Positions 54,283 to 63,556 of a stretch of 64,000 bases of DNA are shown here, in pieces. The DNA is from an uncultured bacterium (GTDB lineage Bacteria; Cyanobacteriota; Vampirovibrionia; Gastranaerophilales; Gastranaerophilaceae): the NCBI GenBank assembly GCA_902801985.1, contig CADCKD010000004.1, positions 1-64,000 on the forward strand, in the 5' to 3' direction. The notes beneath the pieces are model-generated. The model was given only the letters and a program-made list of their open reading frames with translations. It did not search any database and was not told the origin of the DNA. A program made the position numbers and the translations under genes. Each line of letters begins with the position of its first letter. Position 1 is the first letter of the stretch.

Positions 54283-55098
54283 TTATTTAAAACGGCATTT
54301 CATTCCAAATCTGATTATTTTATTTATAAAATCAGGGGGTAAGAGTGTTAAAATTTCTGCCATTTTTGCATCAATACCTATTGTGTATGAACATTTAGGA
54401 TTTTTAGTTGAATCTATTTTCTTTATCAATTTTGCCACTTTATCAACAGTCAAACCGCGTGTTGCATTTTTTAAGGCATTAATCTTAATAAAATTCAGTT
54501 CTTTTGAGTATTTTTCACAAGAGTTCAAACTTTCTATATTAAGTTCAACTGATTTTTCCCACAGAGGAGTTCCTATAACACCGGGTTTTACTGAAATTAC
54601 TTTAATATTGCTGTGATTTTCAAGTGCAAACGCATTGAAAAATATATCAAGAGCTCGTTTTGATGCGCAATAAGGACTTATAAACGGGAAATTACCAAAG
54701 CTTGCCATTGAGCTGATGTTGATAATTCTGCCGCCCGATAATATGTCTATCAAGTTTTGTGTAAATTCAATATGTGAAAAAGTATTTACTTCAAACTGTT
54801 GTCTGAGTCTTTGAGTGTCAATCTCTTCAATTGGTCCTGCAATAACACAGCCTGCAACATTTATAAGCGTATCAATTTTTTTAGTTTTTGTTTTAATTAA
54901 TTCGGCAGCTTGTTTAATTGACTCTCTTTTTGTCATATCAATATAAAAGTGTACAACATTTTGCGGCAAAGAATTATCAATTTTTGCTTGATTTCTGTAT
55001 CCCGCAAAAACGGTATTATCGGGGCTTGAGGCAAAAATTTTTACTAACTCTTTCCCTATACCTGATGTTGAACCTGTAATAACATAAATTTTACCCAT
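54283..55098 (-). CDS. Short-chain dehydrogenase/reductase
   Basis: The 271-residue classical SDR has the cofactor motif 'VITGSTSGIGKELV', 'NVAGCVIAGP' (NNAG variant), catalytic Ser in 'NISSMASFG' and YxxxK in 'SPYCASKRALD'. The C-terminal segment 'ILTLLPPDFINKIIRFGMK' may be membrane-associated, as in retinol-dehydrogenase-like SDRs. Substrate unknown. It is co-directional with the TPR gene after 26 bases and divergent from rpsH. Confidence 0.9.
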   Translation of the reverse strand: MGKIYVITGSTSGIGKELVKIFASSPDNTVFAGYRNQAKIDNSLPQNVVHFYIDMTKRESIKQAAELIKTKTKKIDTLINVAGCVIAGPIEEIDTQRLRQQFEVNTFSHIEFTQNLIDILSGGRIINISSMASFGNFPFISPYCASKRALDIFFNAFALENHSNIKVISVKPGVIGTPLWEKSVELNIESLNSCEKYSKELNFIKINALKNATRGLTVDKVAKLIKKIDSTKNPKCSYTIGIDAKMAEILTLLPPDFINKIIRFGMKCRFK

Positions 55099-55254
55099 AA
55101 ATCAATTTTATATATAAAAACCATTTTTTTCAATAAAATTTACATAAATAACACTTAAACTAACGTAATAAAATGCTTGAAATTTAAATATTATTGTGTT
55201 AATTTAGTCATACAGTTTCGAACTGCTGAAAAAAGCTTATCAATTGTGTAAGCA

Positions 55255-55332
55255 AAATTAATTCAGTAAGCGAGTAATAGATATGAATACTGCCCGAGAA
55301 CTGCGGGTAAGTTCACAAAAGGAGAAAAACAT
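55255..55332 (+). promoter_or_regulatory. Leader of rpsH with hairpin
   Basis: The leader contains a stem CCCG-AGAACTG-CGGG (about 55298-55312) directly before AAAGGAGA and the ATG. Ribosomal-protein leaders often carry autoregulatory structures, and S8 binds its own mRNA in other bacteria; whether this is such a site is a guess. Confidence 0.35.
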
Positions 55333-55731
55333 ATGACAATGACAGATCCTATAGCAGATATGCTAACTAGAATCAGAAATGGTGCAATGGTTTCACATGA
55401 ATCAGTAGAAATTCCTGCTTCAAAATTAAAATTAGAACTTGCAAGAGTTTTAAAAGAAGAAGGTTATATCGCTGATTACGAAGTGAAAGAAGTTGGAAAA
55501 TTCAAAGTAATCAATATCACATTGAAATACGATGAAAACCACAAATCTGTAATTACAAAATTACAAAGAGTATCTAAACCTGGTTTGAAAACTTATTCAA
55601 AAGCTAAAAACTTAGAAAAAGTTTTGGGCGGTTTAGGTGTAGCAATCGTTTCAACAAACAAAGGTCTTATGACAGACAGAAAAGCTCGTAAGGAAAATGT
55701 TGGCGGCGAAGTTCTTTGCTACGTATATTAA
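55333..55731 (+). CDS. rpsH: Ribosomal protein S8
   Basis: The 132-residue protein starts '[15 protein letters not shown]' and ends '[16 protein letters not shown]', standard for S8, which binds the central domain of 16S rRNA. AAAAGGAG precedes the ATG. In most bacteria rpsN precedes it and rplF follows closely; here an SDR gene lies upstream in the other orientation and a 213-base gap with a hairpin element separates it from rplF. Confidence 0.97.
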   Translation: MTMTDPIADMLTRIRNGAMVSHESVEIPASKLKLELARVLKEEGYIADYEVKEVGKFKVINITLKYDENHKSVITKLQRVSKPGLKTYSKAKNLEKVLGGLGVAIVSTNKGLMTDRKARKENVGGEVLCYVY

Positions 55732-55736
55732 TTATG

Positions 55737-55875
55737 TGAGATAAGTTAGATAAGCAGGCTAAGTATGAAGTTCGATACAGAAATATGATTATTAATGCTT
55801 TCGAACAGATAAAAAGATACTAAATAATTGAAAAGAACTTATCAAACCTATCAAGCTTAACAAACTTGTTGAGTT
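55737..55875. repeat. GATAAGTTT hairpin element, copy 4 (between rpsH and rplF)
   Basis: Left end GAGATAAGTTAGATAAGCAGGC, core GAAGTTCGATACAG, right end AGAACTTATCAAACCTATCAAGC in inverse orientation. More diverged than copies 2 and 3 but of the same layout. Confidence 0.7.
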
Positions 55876-55944
55876 GTTGAAATCGGGTTCAATTGGTAGA
55901 AAAGCCCGAAAAGTTATTACATATACCACGAAAGGAAAAATAAA

Positions 55945-56484
55945 ATGTCAAGAATTGGTAAAAAACCTATTGAAGTACCTCAAGGTGTAGAGGTAAAAAT
56001 AGAAGGACAAACAGTTTCAGCAAAAGGACCTTTAGGAACTGAAGTTGTAGAAGTACGTCCTGAAATTTCAGTAAAATTAGAGAATGGTGTTGTTACTCTT
56101 GAAAAAGTTGGTACATCTCGTGAAACAGATGCATTATACGGTTTGTCAAGAACACTAGTAGCAAACGCAATTACAGGTGTAAAAGACGGTTTTGTTAAAA
56201 AATTGGAAATCAACGGTGTTGGTTACAGAGCACAAATGCAAGGCAAAACTTTGAATATGGCATTAGGCTATTCTCATCCTGTAAATATTGAACCACCTGA
56301 AGGCATAACAATCACTGTAGAAAATAACACAAACATTACAGTAAAAGGTGCTAATAAACAAATGGTAGGCGATATAGCTGCACTAATCAGATCAAAACGT
56401 CCGCCTGAAGTTTATAAAGGAAAAGGTGTTAAATACGCTGGCGAATACATCAGACGTAAAGTTGGTAAAGCCGGCAAAAAATAA
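55945..56484 (+). CDS. rplF: Ribosomal protein L6
   Basis: The 179-residue protein has 'MSRIGKKPIEVPQGVEV', 'GFVKKLEINGVGYRAQ' and the C-terminal signature 'RPPEVYKGKGVKYAGEYIRRKVGKAGKK' in its usual place. It binds 23S rRNA near the sarcin-ricin loop. AAAGGAAAA precedes the ATG. Standard length. Confidence 0.97.
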   Translation: MSRIGKKPIEVPQGVEVKIEGQTVSAKGPLGTEVVEVRPEISVKLENGVVTLEKVGTSRETDALYGLSRTLVANAITGVKDGFVKKLEINGVGYRAQMQGKTLNMALGYSHPVNIEPPEGITITVENNTNITVKGANKQMVGDIAALIRSKRPPEVYKGKGVKYAGEYIRRKVGKAGKK

Positions 56485-56689
56485 GATAATCGTTAGCGAG
56501 CTATGCGAGCTGTACGAGTATCTTATCCTGAACTTGTTTCAGGATCTCGTTCAGATAATTCGAAAGTCGCTGTGCGAGCTAATGCGGGTATCTTATCCTA
56601 AACTTGTTTCAGGATCCCGTTCAGATAATTCGAAAGTCGCTATGCGAGCTAATGCGAGTATCTAATCCTGAACTTGTTTCAGGATCCGT
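56484..56689 (+). repeat. 70-bp tandem repeat array between rplF and rplR
   Basis: TCTTATCCTGAACTTGTTTC begins at 56521, 56591 and 56661 (variant TCTAATCC), exactly 70 bases apart, with a partial unit before (56484-56520). Each unit contains the palindrome TCCTGAAACAAGTTCAGGA (as complement) and CGAAAGTCGCTNTGCGAGCT. The palindrome belongs to the same family as 47849 and 50217. The bases from 56690 to 56819 are unstructured leader with a short hairpin CTTGAA-TTCAAG. Confidence 0.85.
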
Positions 56690-56819
56690 TGCAAAAACAA
56701 TTATGTATTGCATAGGCGGAAATATAGTAGAAAGACAGGCATATTTGCCAAACAAAGCCCATATAAACTCTTGAAGTGGTTTTTCAAGCAGGTTTGGGTA
56801 AAATGAAAGGAAAAGAAAA

Positions 56820-57188
56820 ATGATTAAACAAAAAGCAAGAAAACCAATTGTACAAAAAAGACACAGATCAATCAGAACAAAACTTGCAGGGACTGCAGAG
56901 TTCCCAAGATTAGCTGTATACAGAAGTACAAAACACATTTACGCACAATTGATTGATGACGATAATCATGTAACTATCGCATCAGCATCAACAAACGACA
57001 AAGACTTAAGAGAAAAAGTTAAAGTTGGCGGTAATATTGAAGCTGCAAAAGTTGTTGGTGAAGCAATTGCTCAAAAGGCTAAAAAAGCCGGTGTTGAATG
57101 TGTAGTATTTGACCGTGGCGGTTTCTTATACCATGGTAGAGTTGCTGCTTTGGCTGATGCTGCAAGAGAAGCAGGCTTGATGTTCTAA
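56820..57188 (+). CDS. rplR: Ribosomal protein L18
   Basis: The 122-residue protein has '[34 protein letters not shown]' spanning residues 15-48 and '[26 protein letters not shown]' at the end, standard for L18, which carries 5S rRNA. AAAGGAAAAG precedes the ATG. rpsE, rpmD, rplO and secY, which normally follow, are absent; a transporter gene of opposite orientation comes next. Confidence 0.97.
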   Translation: MIKQKARKPIVQKRHRSIRTKLAGTAEFPRLAVYRSTKHIYAQLIDDDNHVTIASASTNDKDLREKVKVGGNIEAAKVVGEAIAQKAKKAGVECVVFDRGGFLYHGRVAALADAAREAGLMF

Positions 57189-57350
57189 AAGCGTAAGCCG
57201 GTGCGTAGTGCCGGAGCGGCTTGCGATAGCAATACGGCAGGGCACGGAGTCACAATATGGCGACGTAGGAGCACAGGGCAAAAGCCCGAGCACCACAGGA
57301 GCAAAAACGCGTTAGCAGAGCCACGAGCGTCAGCGAAGTGTTTAGCAGTT
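57189..57350 (+). other. G/C-rich block after rplR, possible RNA or repeat
   Basis: About 160 bases are far more G/C-rich than anything around. They contain hairpin-forming pieces (AAGCC...GGCTT at 57194-57220, GGGC...GCCC near 57277-57288) and AGCAGAGCCACGAGCG with CGAAGTG (57313-57339), related to the 5.7-kb repeat. A terminator follows. It may be a transcribed structured RNA or one more degenerate dispersed element. Confidence 0.4.
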
Positions 57351-57386
57351 ATAAAAGACCTTGTAATATATTGCAGGGTCTTTTAT
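57351..57386 (+). terminator. Terminator after rplR
   Basis: ATAAAAGACC (57351-57360) pairs with GGTCTTTTAT (57377-57386). Confidence 0.7.
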
Positions 57387-57433
57387 GTTGTGAATAAAAA
57401 TTAATACTTTTTTGCTTATTTATTAAAGTTTTA

Positions 57434-57634
57434 ATGTATGCTGCCGATTATCGAATTGTTCGTAAAAGTATAAATAGAAAAGCAAGATTTGAGCAGGAAC
57501 GACAAAATCAAATGGATGCGAATGAACAAAAGTTGATGGAGCAATTTAAAGAAAAAATTAAACAAGATATATTAAGACTGAAAAAGATAACAAATAATAA
57601 AAAGACTCCGAGTATTCGGAGTCTTTTCGTATAA
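57434..57634 (+). CDS. Doubtful 66-residue frame
   Basis: Encodes a basic helical peptide ('KSINRKARFEQERQNQMDANEQKLMEQFKEKI' in parts) without a ribosome-binding site. The last dozen codons are the hairpin terminator at 57599-57627, so at best the annotated C terminus is atypical. The helical heptad pattern argues for a real gene, the rest against. Confidence 0.35.
   Translation: MYAADYRIVRKSINRKARFEQERQNQMDANEQKLMEQFKEKIKQDILRLKKITNNKKTPSIRSLFV
57599..57627. terminator. Bidirectional hairpin terminator
   Basis: AAAGACTCCGA (57601-57611) pairs perfectly with TCGGAGTCTTT (57616-57626) around GTAT, with A- and T-runs outside. It can serve the transporter gene on the minus strand too. Confidence 0.8.
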
Positions 57635-57652
57635 TATTATTATGCAAAGTTA

Positions 57653-59086
57653 TTATGCTTTTTGTTTATCTTTTCTGTATTCATCAATAGCTAGGATTGT
57701 ACAGATTACAAGACAAACGATACCTGCAAATAACCAGAAATAGATTGCTCCATCCCAGTTTTGTTGACCGTCTTTGCCCATTTTATCAACAAGGAAACCG
57801 GTTCCTGTTGCGGATAAAAATGCCCCGACATAGCCAAAAGTTCCTGTAAATCCTGTTGCTGCTGATGCAACTTTTTTAGAGCTTGATTCAACTGCACAAA
57901 GCCCGCCAATCATCATTTGCGGTCCGTATGTGAAAGCCCCTAATAAACCGATAATTACGTAGTCTAGTGCGCTTATTGTGTTGAATTTCAATGCAACAAT
58001 AGCACAAATTACACCAACTAAATATAAAAGGTTGACAGGTGCGCGTTTCCCTTTGAATAATTTATCAGAAACTATTCCTGCACAAATTGTTCCGCAAATA
58101 CCAACGAGTGGTAAGAATGCAAGCTTATTTGTTGCATCGGCTAAAGTTGCGCCTTTAGCGTTTTGCAAATACATTATCATCCAATCTTCTGCACCAAATC
58201 TGATTACATAAACGAAAATATATGCAATTGCAAGTAACCAAATAGTTTTGTTGCAAAGAATGTATTTTTTGAAAATATCAACATACGTCATAGAGTCTTC
58301 TGCACTCTTTTCTTCTGCTGATTGAACTTTCACAGGTTCTTTTCTGTAAATTTCAATATCCGGTAAACCTAAAGACTGAGGTCTGTCACGAAGTCTTTCG
58401 TACAACCACAATGCTGTCATCATTGCTAAAATACCAGGTACTAGGAAAGCTGCTCTCCATGCTCCTGCAACTCCGTGATGATATAAGTAATCAACAAGGT
58501 GACCTGAAACAAGAACACTTAAAAATGTACCTGTTTGGTGAGAGCATGACCACAATGACCATTTTGTTCCTCGTTCAGAATTTGAATACCAGTAGGTTAA
58601 GCTTTTTGCAACAGCAGGAAATCCTGCAGATTGAAACCATCCGCTAACACCCCATAGGAATGCTAATACCCAAAGTAAAACAACTGCAAAAGTTTTATCG
58701 TGAAATCCTATTGCTCCGACAAATAATGGTGACAGGGCGAATAATATGTTTGCAAAAGCTGTCATAAACAGGGCAGTTGGTAAGAATTTTCTAACATCAG
58801 AACCATCTGCTAACACACCGTTAACAAATTTACCGATACCATAAGTCAAATACAAAGAGCTGCCTAATAAACCGAGTTCTGTTGCGCTATATCCGAACTC
58901 ATCCATAATTCCCGGCAAGGCAACTGCAATATTTTTCTTACACAAATAAAATACTGTATAACCGATAAAACATGCGTAGAAAATTCTCAGGCGCCAATGT
59001 TTATACATTGAGTTGACTTTCTCTTCGTCTTTAATTTCTTCCTTAATTGGGGGTTCTTTATAAAATTCCCCTAATTTTTTTAGCAT
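57653..59086 (-). CDS. Organophosphate:phosphate antiporter family (UhpC/GlpT-like) MFS protein
   Basis: The 477-residue protein has 12 predicted helices and the OPA signatures 'FYACFIGYTVFYLCKKNIAVALPGIM', 'GKFVNGVLADGSDVRKFLP' and 'GWFQSAGFPAVAKSLTYWYSNSERG' in pieces. The family exchanges sugar phosphates or glycerol-3-phosphate for phosphate; UhpC members act as sensors. The two-component partner genes of UhpC are absent, so transport is more likely. It follows the DnaQ-like gene by 14 bases on the same strand. Confidence 0.9.
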   Translation of the reverse strand: MLKKLGEFYKEPPIKEEIKDEEKVNSMYKHWRLRIFYACFIGYTVFYLCKKNIAVALPGIMDEFGYSATELGLLGSSLYLTYGIGKFVNGVLADGSDVRKFLPTALFMTAFANILFALSPLFVGAIGFHDKTFAVVLLWVLAFLWGVSGWFQSAGFPAVAKSLTYWYSNSERGTKWSLWSCSHQTGTFLSVLVSGHLVDYLYHHGVAGAWRAAFLVPGILAMMTALWLYERLRDRPQSLGLPDIEIYRKEPVKVQSAEEKSAEDSMTYVDIFKKYILCNKTIWLLAIAYIFVYVIRFGAEDWMIMYLQNAKGATLADATNKLAFLPLVGICGTICAGIVSDKLFKGKRAPVNLLYLVGVICAIVALKFNTISALDYVIIGLLGAFTYGPQMMIGGLCAVESSSKKVASAATGFTGTFGYVGAFLSATGTGFLVDKMGKDGQQNWDGAIYFWLFAGIVCLVICTILAIDEYRKDKQKA

Positions 59087-59100
59087 AGTGTGTTTTTCTC

Positions 59101-60015
59101 CTATTTACTCTTTATTACTTGAACATTTCGTGTTTCTGTCAAATCTTGGCGCGCATTTTTAATAATTTCTCGTTTTTCATCGTCAAGACTGTGGCCGTTA
59201 ACTAATCTGTCTACAAAACCGGTATTTAACCTTGTAGCTTTGCCTAGTGCTCCTATTTCATCAAGAATAGGTTTAATGACTTCAAAATCGTACCCAAAAG
59301 TTTGTTTTGAATTATAAACAAGCATATCGCCTTCTTCTGAAGTTATAGGCTGCCCGCCCAGCTCAAAATATAATTTAAATACAGATTTCAAATCTTGTAA
59401 TTCCGATTGTAAAGTTGTGATTGTTTGTTGAATTCGCAAATATCTTTCCAGAAGGTAATCAACATTTTCGAGTTGTTTATTTTCCCAATCGTATTTTTGC
59501 AAATAAAGTTTTTTAAGTTTAGGATAAGCAAGTGCAAGCCCCATAGTATCACCCATAGCTCTGTGATGATTTGTGAGCTCAACTTTAAATTTATCTGTCA
59601 GCGCATTCAATCCGTGAGCCTCAAGATCGGGATAAATTTCTTTAAACATTTGTTGAGTATCTATTCTTTCATTTTGAATTTCTTTACCAAAAACTCTTTT
59701 AGAAGCTTCGTTTATAAATGAATAATCAAAAATTGCATTGTGAGCAACAATCGGGTAATCCCCAATGAATTCCATAATTTTTGGCATTGCTTCTTCTTCT
59801 GTTGGTGCATCTTCAACCATTTCCGGTGTAATCCCGTGAATAGCAATACTTGATTTTCTAATATGTTGTTGAGGGTTAATTAGTGTTTGGAATTCGTCTT
59901 TAATTTTGCCGTTTTCGAGTCTTACGGCTGCAAATTCCACCATTTTTTCCCTAGTATAATCCAATCCGGTTGTCTCAGTATCTAAGACGATCTCTATAAC
60001 TTTTCTTCTCGCCAT
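59101..60015 (-). CDS. DnaQ-like DEDDh 3'-5' exonuclease
   Basis: The 304-residue protein has Exo I 'VLDTETTGLD', Exo II 'VAHNAIFDYSFI' and Exo III 'HHRAMGDTMGL', the DEDDh set found in the proofreading subunit and in PolC. A further 125 residues form a helical C-terminal region with coiled coil (about 185-215) of unknown function. It is not fused to a polymerase. It could act in proofreading or RNA/DNA turnover. It is divergent from trxA. Confidence 0.88.
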   Translation of the reverse strand: MARRKVIEIVLDTETTGLDYTREKMVEFAAVRLENGKIKDEFQTLINPQQHIRKSSIAIHGITPEMVEDAPTEEEAMPKIMEFIGDYPIVAHNAIFDYSFINEASKRVFGKEIQNERIDTQQMFKEIYPDLEAHGLNALTDKFKVELTNHHRAMGDTMGLALAYPKLKKLYLQKYDWENKQLENVDYLLERYLRIQQTITTLQSELQDLKSVFKLYFELGGQPITSEEGDMLVYNSKQTFGYDFEVIKPILDEIGALGKATRLNTGFVDRLVNGHSLDDEKREIIKNARQDLTETRNVQVIKSK

Positions 60016-60100
60016 TTTATATCCTAATCTATCCTAATTAGATAATATCACAAAAATGTATTTATGATAAAATAATGGTAAATATTTAAGGAGAATTTAT

Positions 60101-60424
60101 ATGAGTGGAGTTTTAGAAGTTAATAGTGAAATTTTTGAACATGAAGTTTTGAATTCACAAACCCCTGTTGTTGTTGATTTTTGGGCTACATGGTGCGGGC
60201 CTTGCAGAAAATTAACTCCGGTTATAGAAGAAATCGCTCAAGGATATGATGGTAAAGTTAAATTTACAAAATTAAATGTTGAACAAAATCAAGATATCGC
60301 AACCAAATATTCAATTAGCGGAATTCCGTGTCTTTTAATTTTTAAAGATGGCGAGTCTGTGGAAAGAATGACAGGTTTAATGCCAAAATCAACAATAATT
60401 TCAAATATTGATAAATACATTTAA
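60101..60424 (+). CDS. trxA: Thioredoxin
   Basis: The 107-residue protein has the redox motif 'FWATWCGPCRKL' (WCGPC), cis-Pro in 'SGIPCLLIFKDGE' and standard length. It reduces protein disulfides in the cytoplasm. The extra Cys next to the cis-Pro ('IPC') is unusual, since most have 'IPT'. AAGGAGAA precedes the ATG. Confidence 0.95.
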   Translation: MSGVLEVNSEIFEHEVLNSQTPVVVDFWATWCGPCRKLTPVIEEIAQGYDGKVKFTKLNVEQNQDIATKYSISGIPCLLIFKDGESVERMTGLMPKSTIISNIDKYI

Positions 60425-60528
60425 TTGTTACAATATGTTAATAGCATAACCAATATTATTTAAAGTTTTCATTAAAAAATGCCGATTATCATTGTGTGCA
60501 CACATATACGGAAGCAAAGGAATAATCG

Positions 60529-63519
60529 GTGAAAGTCAACTCTAAAAAAGGCTTTGGATATATAGAAGACCCAAGTAATTTGGGTACAATAGGTGAAGAT
60601 GTAATTTCTCAATTTGCTCAAAAAATGAACAAATCCGGGAAATATGCTTCTGAGCAGGATTGGATAAATGCAAATCCTGAGATTATCTATTATGCTCGTC
60701 AATTAAAAGCACAACATGATGGTAAACATGTGCGAAAATATAAAATTGATGATGATGGTAAAAAAGTTCCTGAAGCATATCAAGAGTATTCCGATATGTA
60801 TTATCTTGAATATGCCTTGCATCATGTTCAAGGTAATCATTTAAGAGATTTAAATATTCTTTCTTCTCCGACGTTGGGAATTAATGCACTTGATGATCCT
60901 GAGTGGTCTCAATATTCCCCTGAAGAAATTGTTCAAATGGCAGACAACGGGTATGTTGTACCTGACAAAGTTTTAGTTTGGGCTCATTCAATGCGAGAAT
61001 CTGATATCACTGCTTATGTAATATTGAGCGATGAAAGCGGTGTTGATGGTGAAGCAGAGTCAGGCGTTGATACAGATGTAAATTCTTTGAGAAAACAGGC
61101 AACGGACTATATTTTGAAAGTTAATAAAGAACAAGAAAATATAGACGAAAATTCTAAAAAAATTGAGCAGAAGCAAAAAGAAGTTAAAAATATAGAAAAA
61201 CAGAATAAACTTTTCAGAAAATATTCAATTGAAAAGATAAAAAGCGATGCAGATGAGCTTAAAGAACTTGAAGAAAAAGCCAAAAACGGTAAACTTGATG
61301 TATTTGAAAAAGCTAAATTAAAAAAATTACAACGTCAATTAAATGAAGAAAGTACAAGAATAAAAAATTTGCAAGATACCGAAGATAAAATGAATGATTT
61401 TTTGTCTTCAATTGATGCATTGCAAAAAGAAGCAAATGAAGATATTCAACTTGCCGATGAGACGGTTGCTGCGGCAGAAGAACTTGCAAAATTGAAAAAT
61501 GAATTTGATGAAAACAAATTGACTTCAGCCGCTTCAGAAGCATTGACAAGTCAAATCAGAGGTATGTCCGATATTTTAGCGGGAACATTAACTCCGGAAA
61601 TCCCTGATATTGCGGATAAAGTCGCAACCCAATTGAGAGATACTTCACAAGAGGTTATAGTATCTTTAGATAGTGAAAAAGCGGAAGGCTATGTAGATTT
61701 TGCTAAAAACTATGTTCAAGGTGCAGAAAAAGTCCAAGAAACATTGGGCATAAGCGAAGAAAATAAAGTTCCTGAAGAAGGCAATAAAGATAACGGTCTT
61801 GAAGAAAATAGCGAGAATGTAAAAGACGGCAATAACGGCTTGGCTGAATTTATGAGTAAAGCTTTCTGGTTTGTTCTTCCGTTCTCTGCAAATCCGGCTG
61901 TCGCTTATATGATGGCTGTTGCAACGTTAGCGTCTACTGATACAACTAAAGATATCAGGCGTACTGTGGCAGAAGAAAATAAAGAATTGCAAAAAGGCTT
62001 AAAAGAATATAACAAAGCAAGTAAAAAGCAAGAAGAAGAAACAAACAAAGCTGAAGCACAGAAAGTTGCAAATGATGTTAAATTAGAAGAATTAAATACA
62101 AAAGCATTAGAACTTGATGAAAAGAGTTCGGTACTGGCTGCAGAAGTTGAAAATTCCGTTCAGGCTGCGCAAAGTCCGGTTATTTCTGAAGAAAATAATA
62201 ATCAAGAAAATATAGATGATATTGATGGCAAAATTAGTGAAAACGATGCCATTTCATCAGAAAAAGATCTTATCTCCGCTGAAATAGGTAATATTACAAC
62301 AAGCGGACAGGAAGTTATGAACAAATTGTCTGCAACTGTTAATAATACGAATAAAATTTTGCGTCAAAATATGGAAACATCAAAATCTATAAATGCAAAC
62401 AGTGCAGAACTTCAAAAATCGAATGAAACAACAAAATCTCTATCTGCAAAATCTACTCTGGGCGGTGCCTTTACAACTACAGTCGGTATTTATAATTTGT
62501 CAGTTGCGGTACCTTTATTGGTTCAAGCTACTGCAATGATGGCTAGTTTAAATCCGATAACTGTATCTATGGGTATGACTTTAGCTGCGATTGCGAAAAG
62601 TTGGATTGGAGTCGGCACGGCTCAGACAATTACCGGTGCGGGTGAAGTTGCCTCCGGAGTGTTGGGCTCTGAGGAAGCAGGTCTTGCAAATATTCAATTA
62701 GCAGCGAACAAAGAACCTCAAAGTACTCATTCACAAAATGTTAAAATGAGCAGAGAACAAGTCAAACATTCAAATGAAACTTTGACTGCATTTGCTGCAT
62801 CTTTAGGAGTGGATATCAATACAGAAAATTCTCCTGCTGTACTTGCTGACGGAGCTAAGGATAAACAAGAAAAACCTCAAGACGCAAATAAACAGACACA
62901 GAATAATCTTCCTCAAACAGAGATGAAAAATAATAATAACGATGTTAATAATTTCGATACGGATAATGCCGGCGAAAGATTTGAACAAGCTCAAAATATT
63001 GTAAAAACAATGCCGTCTATGGATAATTTGAATAATGAATTGCAAAATCCAAAAAATGGTATAAAAGCAAATAATTCAAAATCAAATATAGAAGAAAAAA
63101 TTATTATAAACAAAAAAGATTCTACTAATAGCGAGTCCGGTCAAAATGAAATTTCTGAAACTGATATAAATTTAAAAATAGAGAGAGAAAAGAATCTTAA
63201 ATATAGAGAAGAACAAGAACAAAAAGATAAAACAGATAAAGAAATTGAAGAAGAAGTAACAAAAGCAGTTGAACAAGAAGAACAACAGGCTAAAATTGAT
63301 TTAGAAAAAGAAAAACAAGTGGAAGAGCAAAAAATTCAAGAAAATCTGCAAACATTACAAGCTGCGGCTTCAACAGGGGTGAATATAGTTTCTGCACTGG
63401 ATGCAAATGATAAATCTGAGAAAAAACTTACAAGATTTAATAATGACAGTATTATTGAGTCAAGAAAAAAAGCACGCAGAGTCACTGCAATTTCCGAAGC
63501 TCAAAAGAAAAGAGCATAA
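60529..63519 (+). CDS. 996-residue coiled-coil protein with two hydrophobic hairpin regions
   Basis: GTG start with AAGGAA upstream. After a folded N-terminal region (about 1-165) come long coiled coils (about 185-320), a hydrophobic stretch (about 445-468, 'FWFVLPFSANPAVAYMMAVATL'), further coiled coil, a larger Gly/Ala-rich hydrophobic region with two or three helices (about 643-710), and a low-complexity Asn/Gln/Glu/Lys tail. No signal peptide. The order resembles pore-forming or translocator proteins (coiled coil plus paired hydrophobic helices), but no family match is seen. It is followed by a strong terminator and then a TolC-family gene. Confidence 0.75.
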   Translation: MKVNSKKGFGYIEDPSNLGTIGEDVISQFAQKMNKSGKYASEQDWINANPEIIYYARQLKAQHDGKHVRKYKIDDDGKKVPEAYQEYSDMYYLEYALHHVQGNHLRDLNILSSPTLGINALDDPEWSQYSPEEIVQMADNGYVVPDKVLVWAHSMRESDITAYVILSDESGVDGEAESGVDTDVNSLRKQATDYILKVNKEQENIDENSKKIEQKQKEVKNIEKQNKLFRKYSIEKIKSDADELKELEEKAKNGKLDVFEKAKLKKLQRQLNEESTRIKNLQDTEDKMNDFLSSIDALQKEANEDIQLADETVAAAEELAKLKNEFDENKLTSAASEALTSQIRGMSDILAGTLTPEIPDIADKVATQLRDTSQEVIVSLDSEKAEGYVDFAKNYVQGAEKVQETLGISEENKVPEEGNKDNGLEENSENVKDGNNGLAEFMSKAFWFVLPFSANPAVAYMMAVATLASTDTTKDIRRTVAEENKELQKGLKEYNKASKKQEEETNKAEAQKVANDVKLEELNTKALELDEKSSVLAAEVENSVQAAQSPVISEENNNQENIDDIDGKISENDAISSEKDLISAEIGNITTSGQEVMNKLSATVNNTNKILRQNMETSKSINANSAELQKSNETTKSLSAKSTLGGAFTTTVGIYNLSVAVPLLVQATAMMASLNPITVSMGMTLAAIAKSWIGVGTAQTITGAGEVASGVLGSEEAGLANIQLAANKEPQSTHSQNVKMSREQVKHSNETLTAFAASLGVDINTENSPAVLADGAKDKQEKPQDANKQTQNNLPQTEMKNNNNDVNNFDTDNAGERFEQAQNIVKTMPSMDNLNNELQNPKNGIKANNSKSNIEEKIIINKKDSTNSESGQNEISETDINLKIEREKNLKYREEQEQKDKTDKEIEEEVTKAVEQEEQQAKIDLEKEKQVEEQKIQENLQTLQAAASTGVNIVSALDANDKSEKKLTRFNNDSIIESRKKARRVTAISEAQKKRA

Positions 63520-63555
63520 AAAAATCCCTCGAGAATTTCTCGAGGGATTTTTTTT
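63520..63555. terminator. Strong bidirectional terminator
   Basis: AATCCCTCGAGA pairs with TCTCGAGGGATT over a tiny loop, with A-run on the left and T-run on the right, between two converging genes. Confidence 0.85.
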
Positions 63556-63556
63556 A

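Noticed and set aside
56484-56689. CRISPR array
   Set aside because: The 70-base units are contiguous with no unique spacers, and no cas genes are nearby.
57201-57404. 67-residue frame after rplR
   Set aside because: No ribosome-binding site, atypical residues, and it runs through the terminator hairpin.
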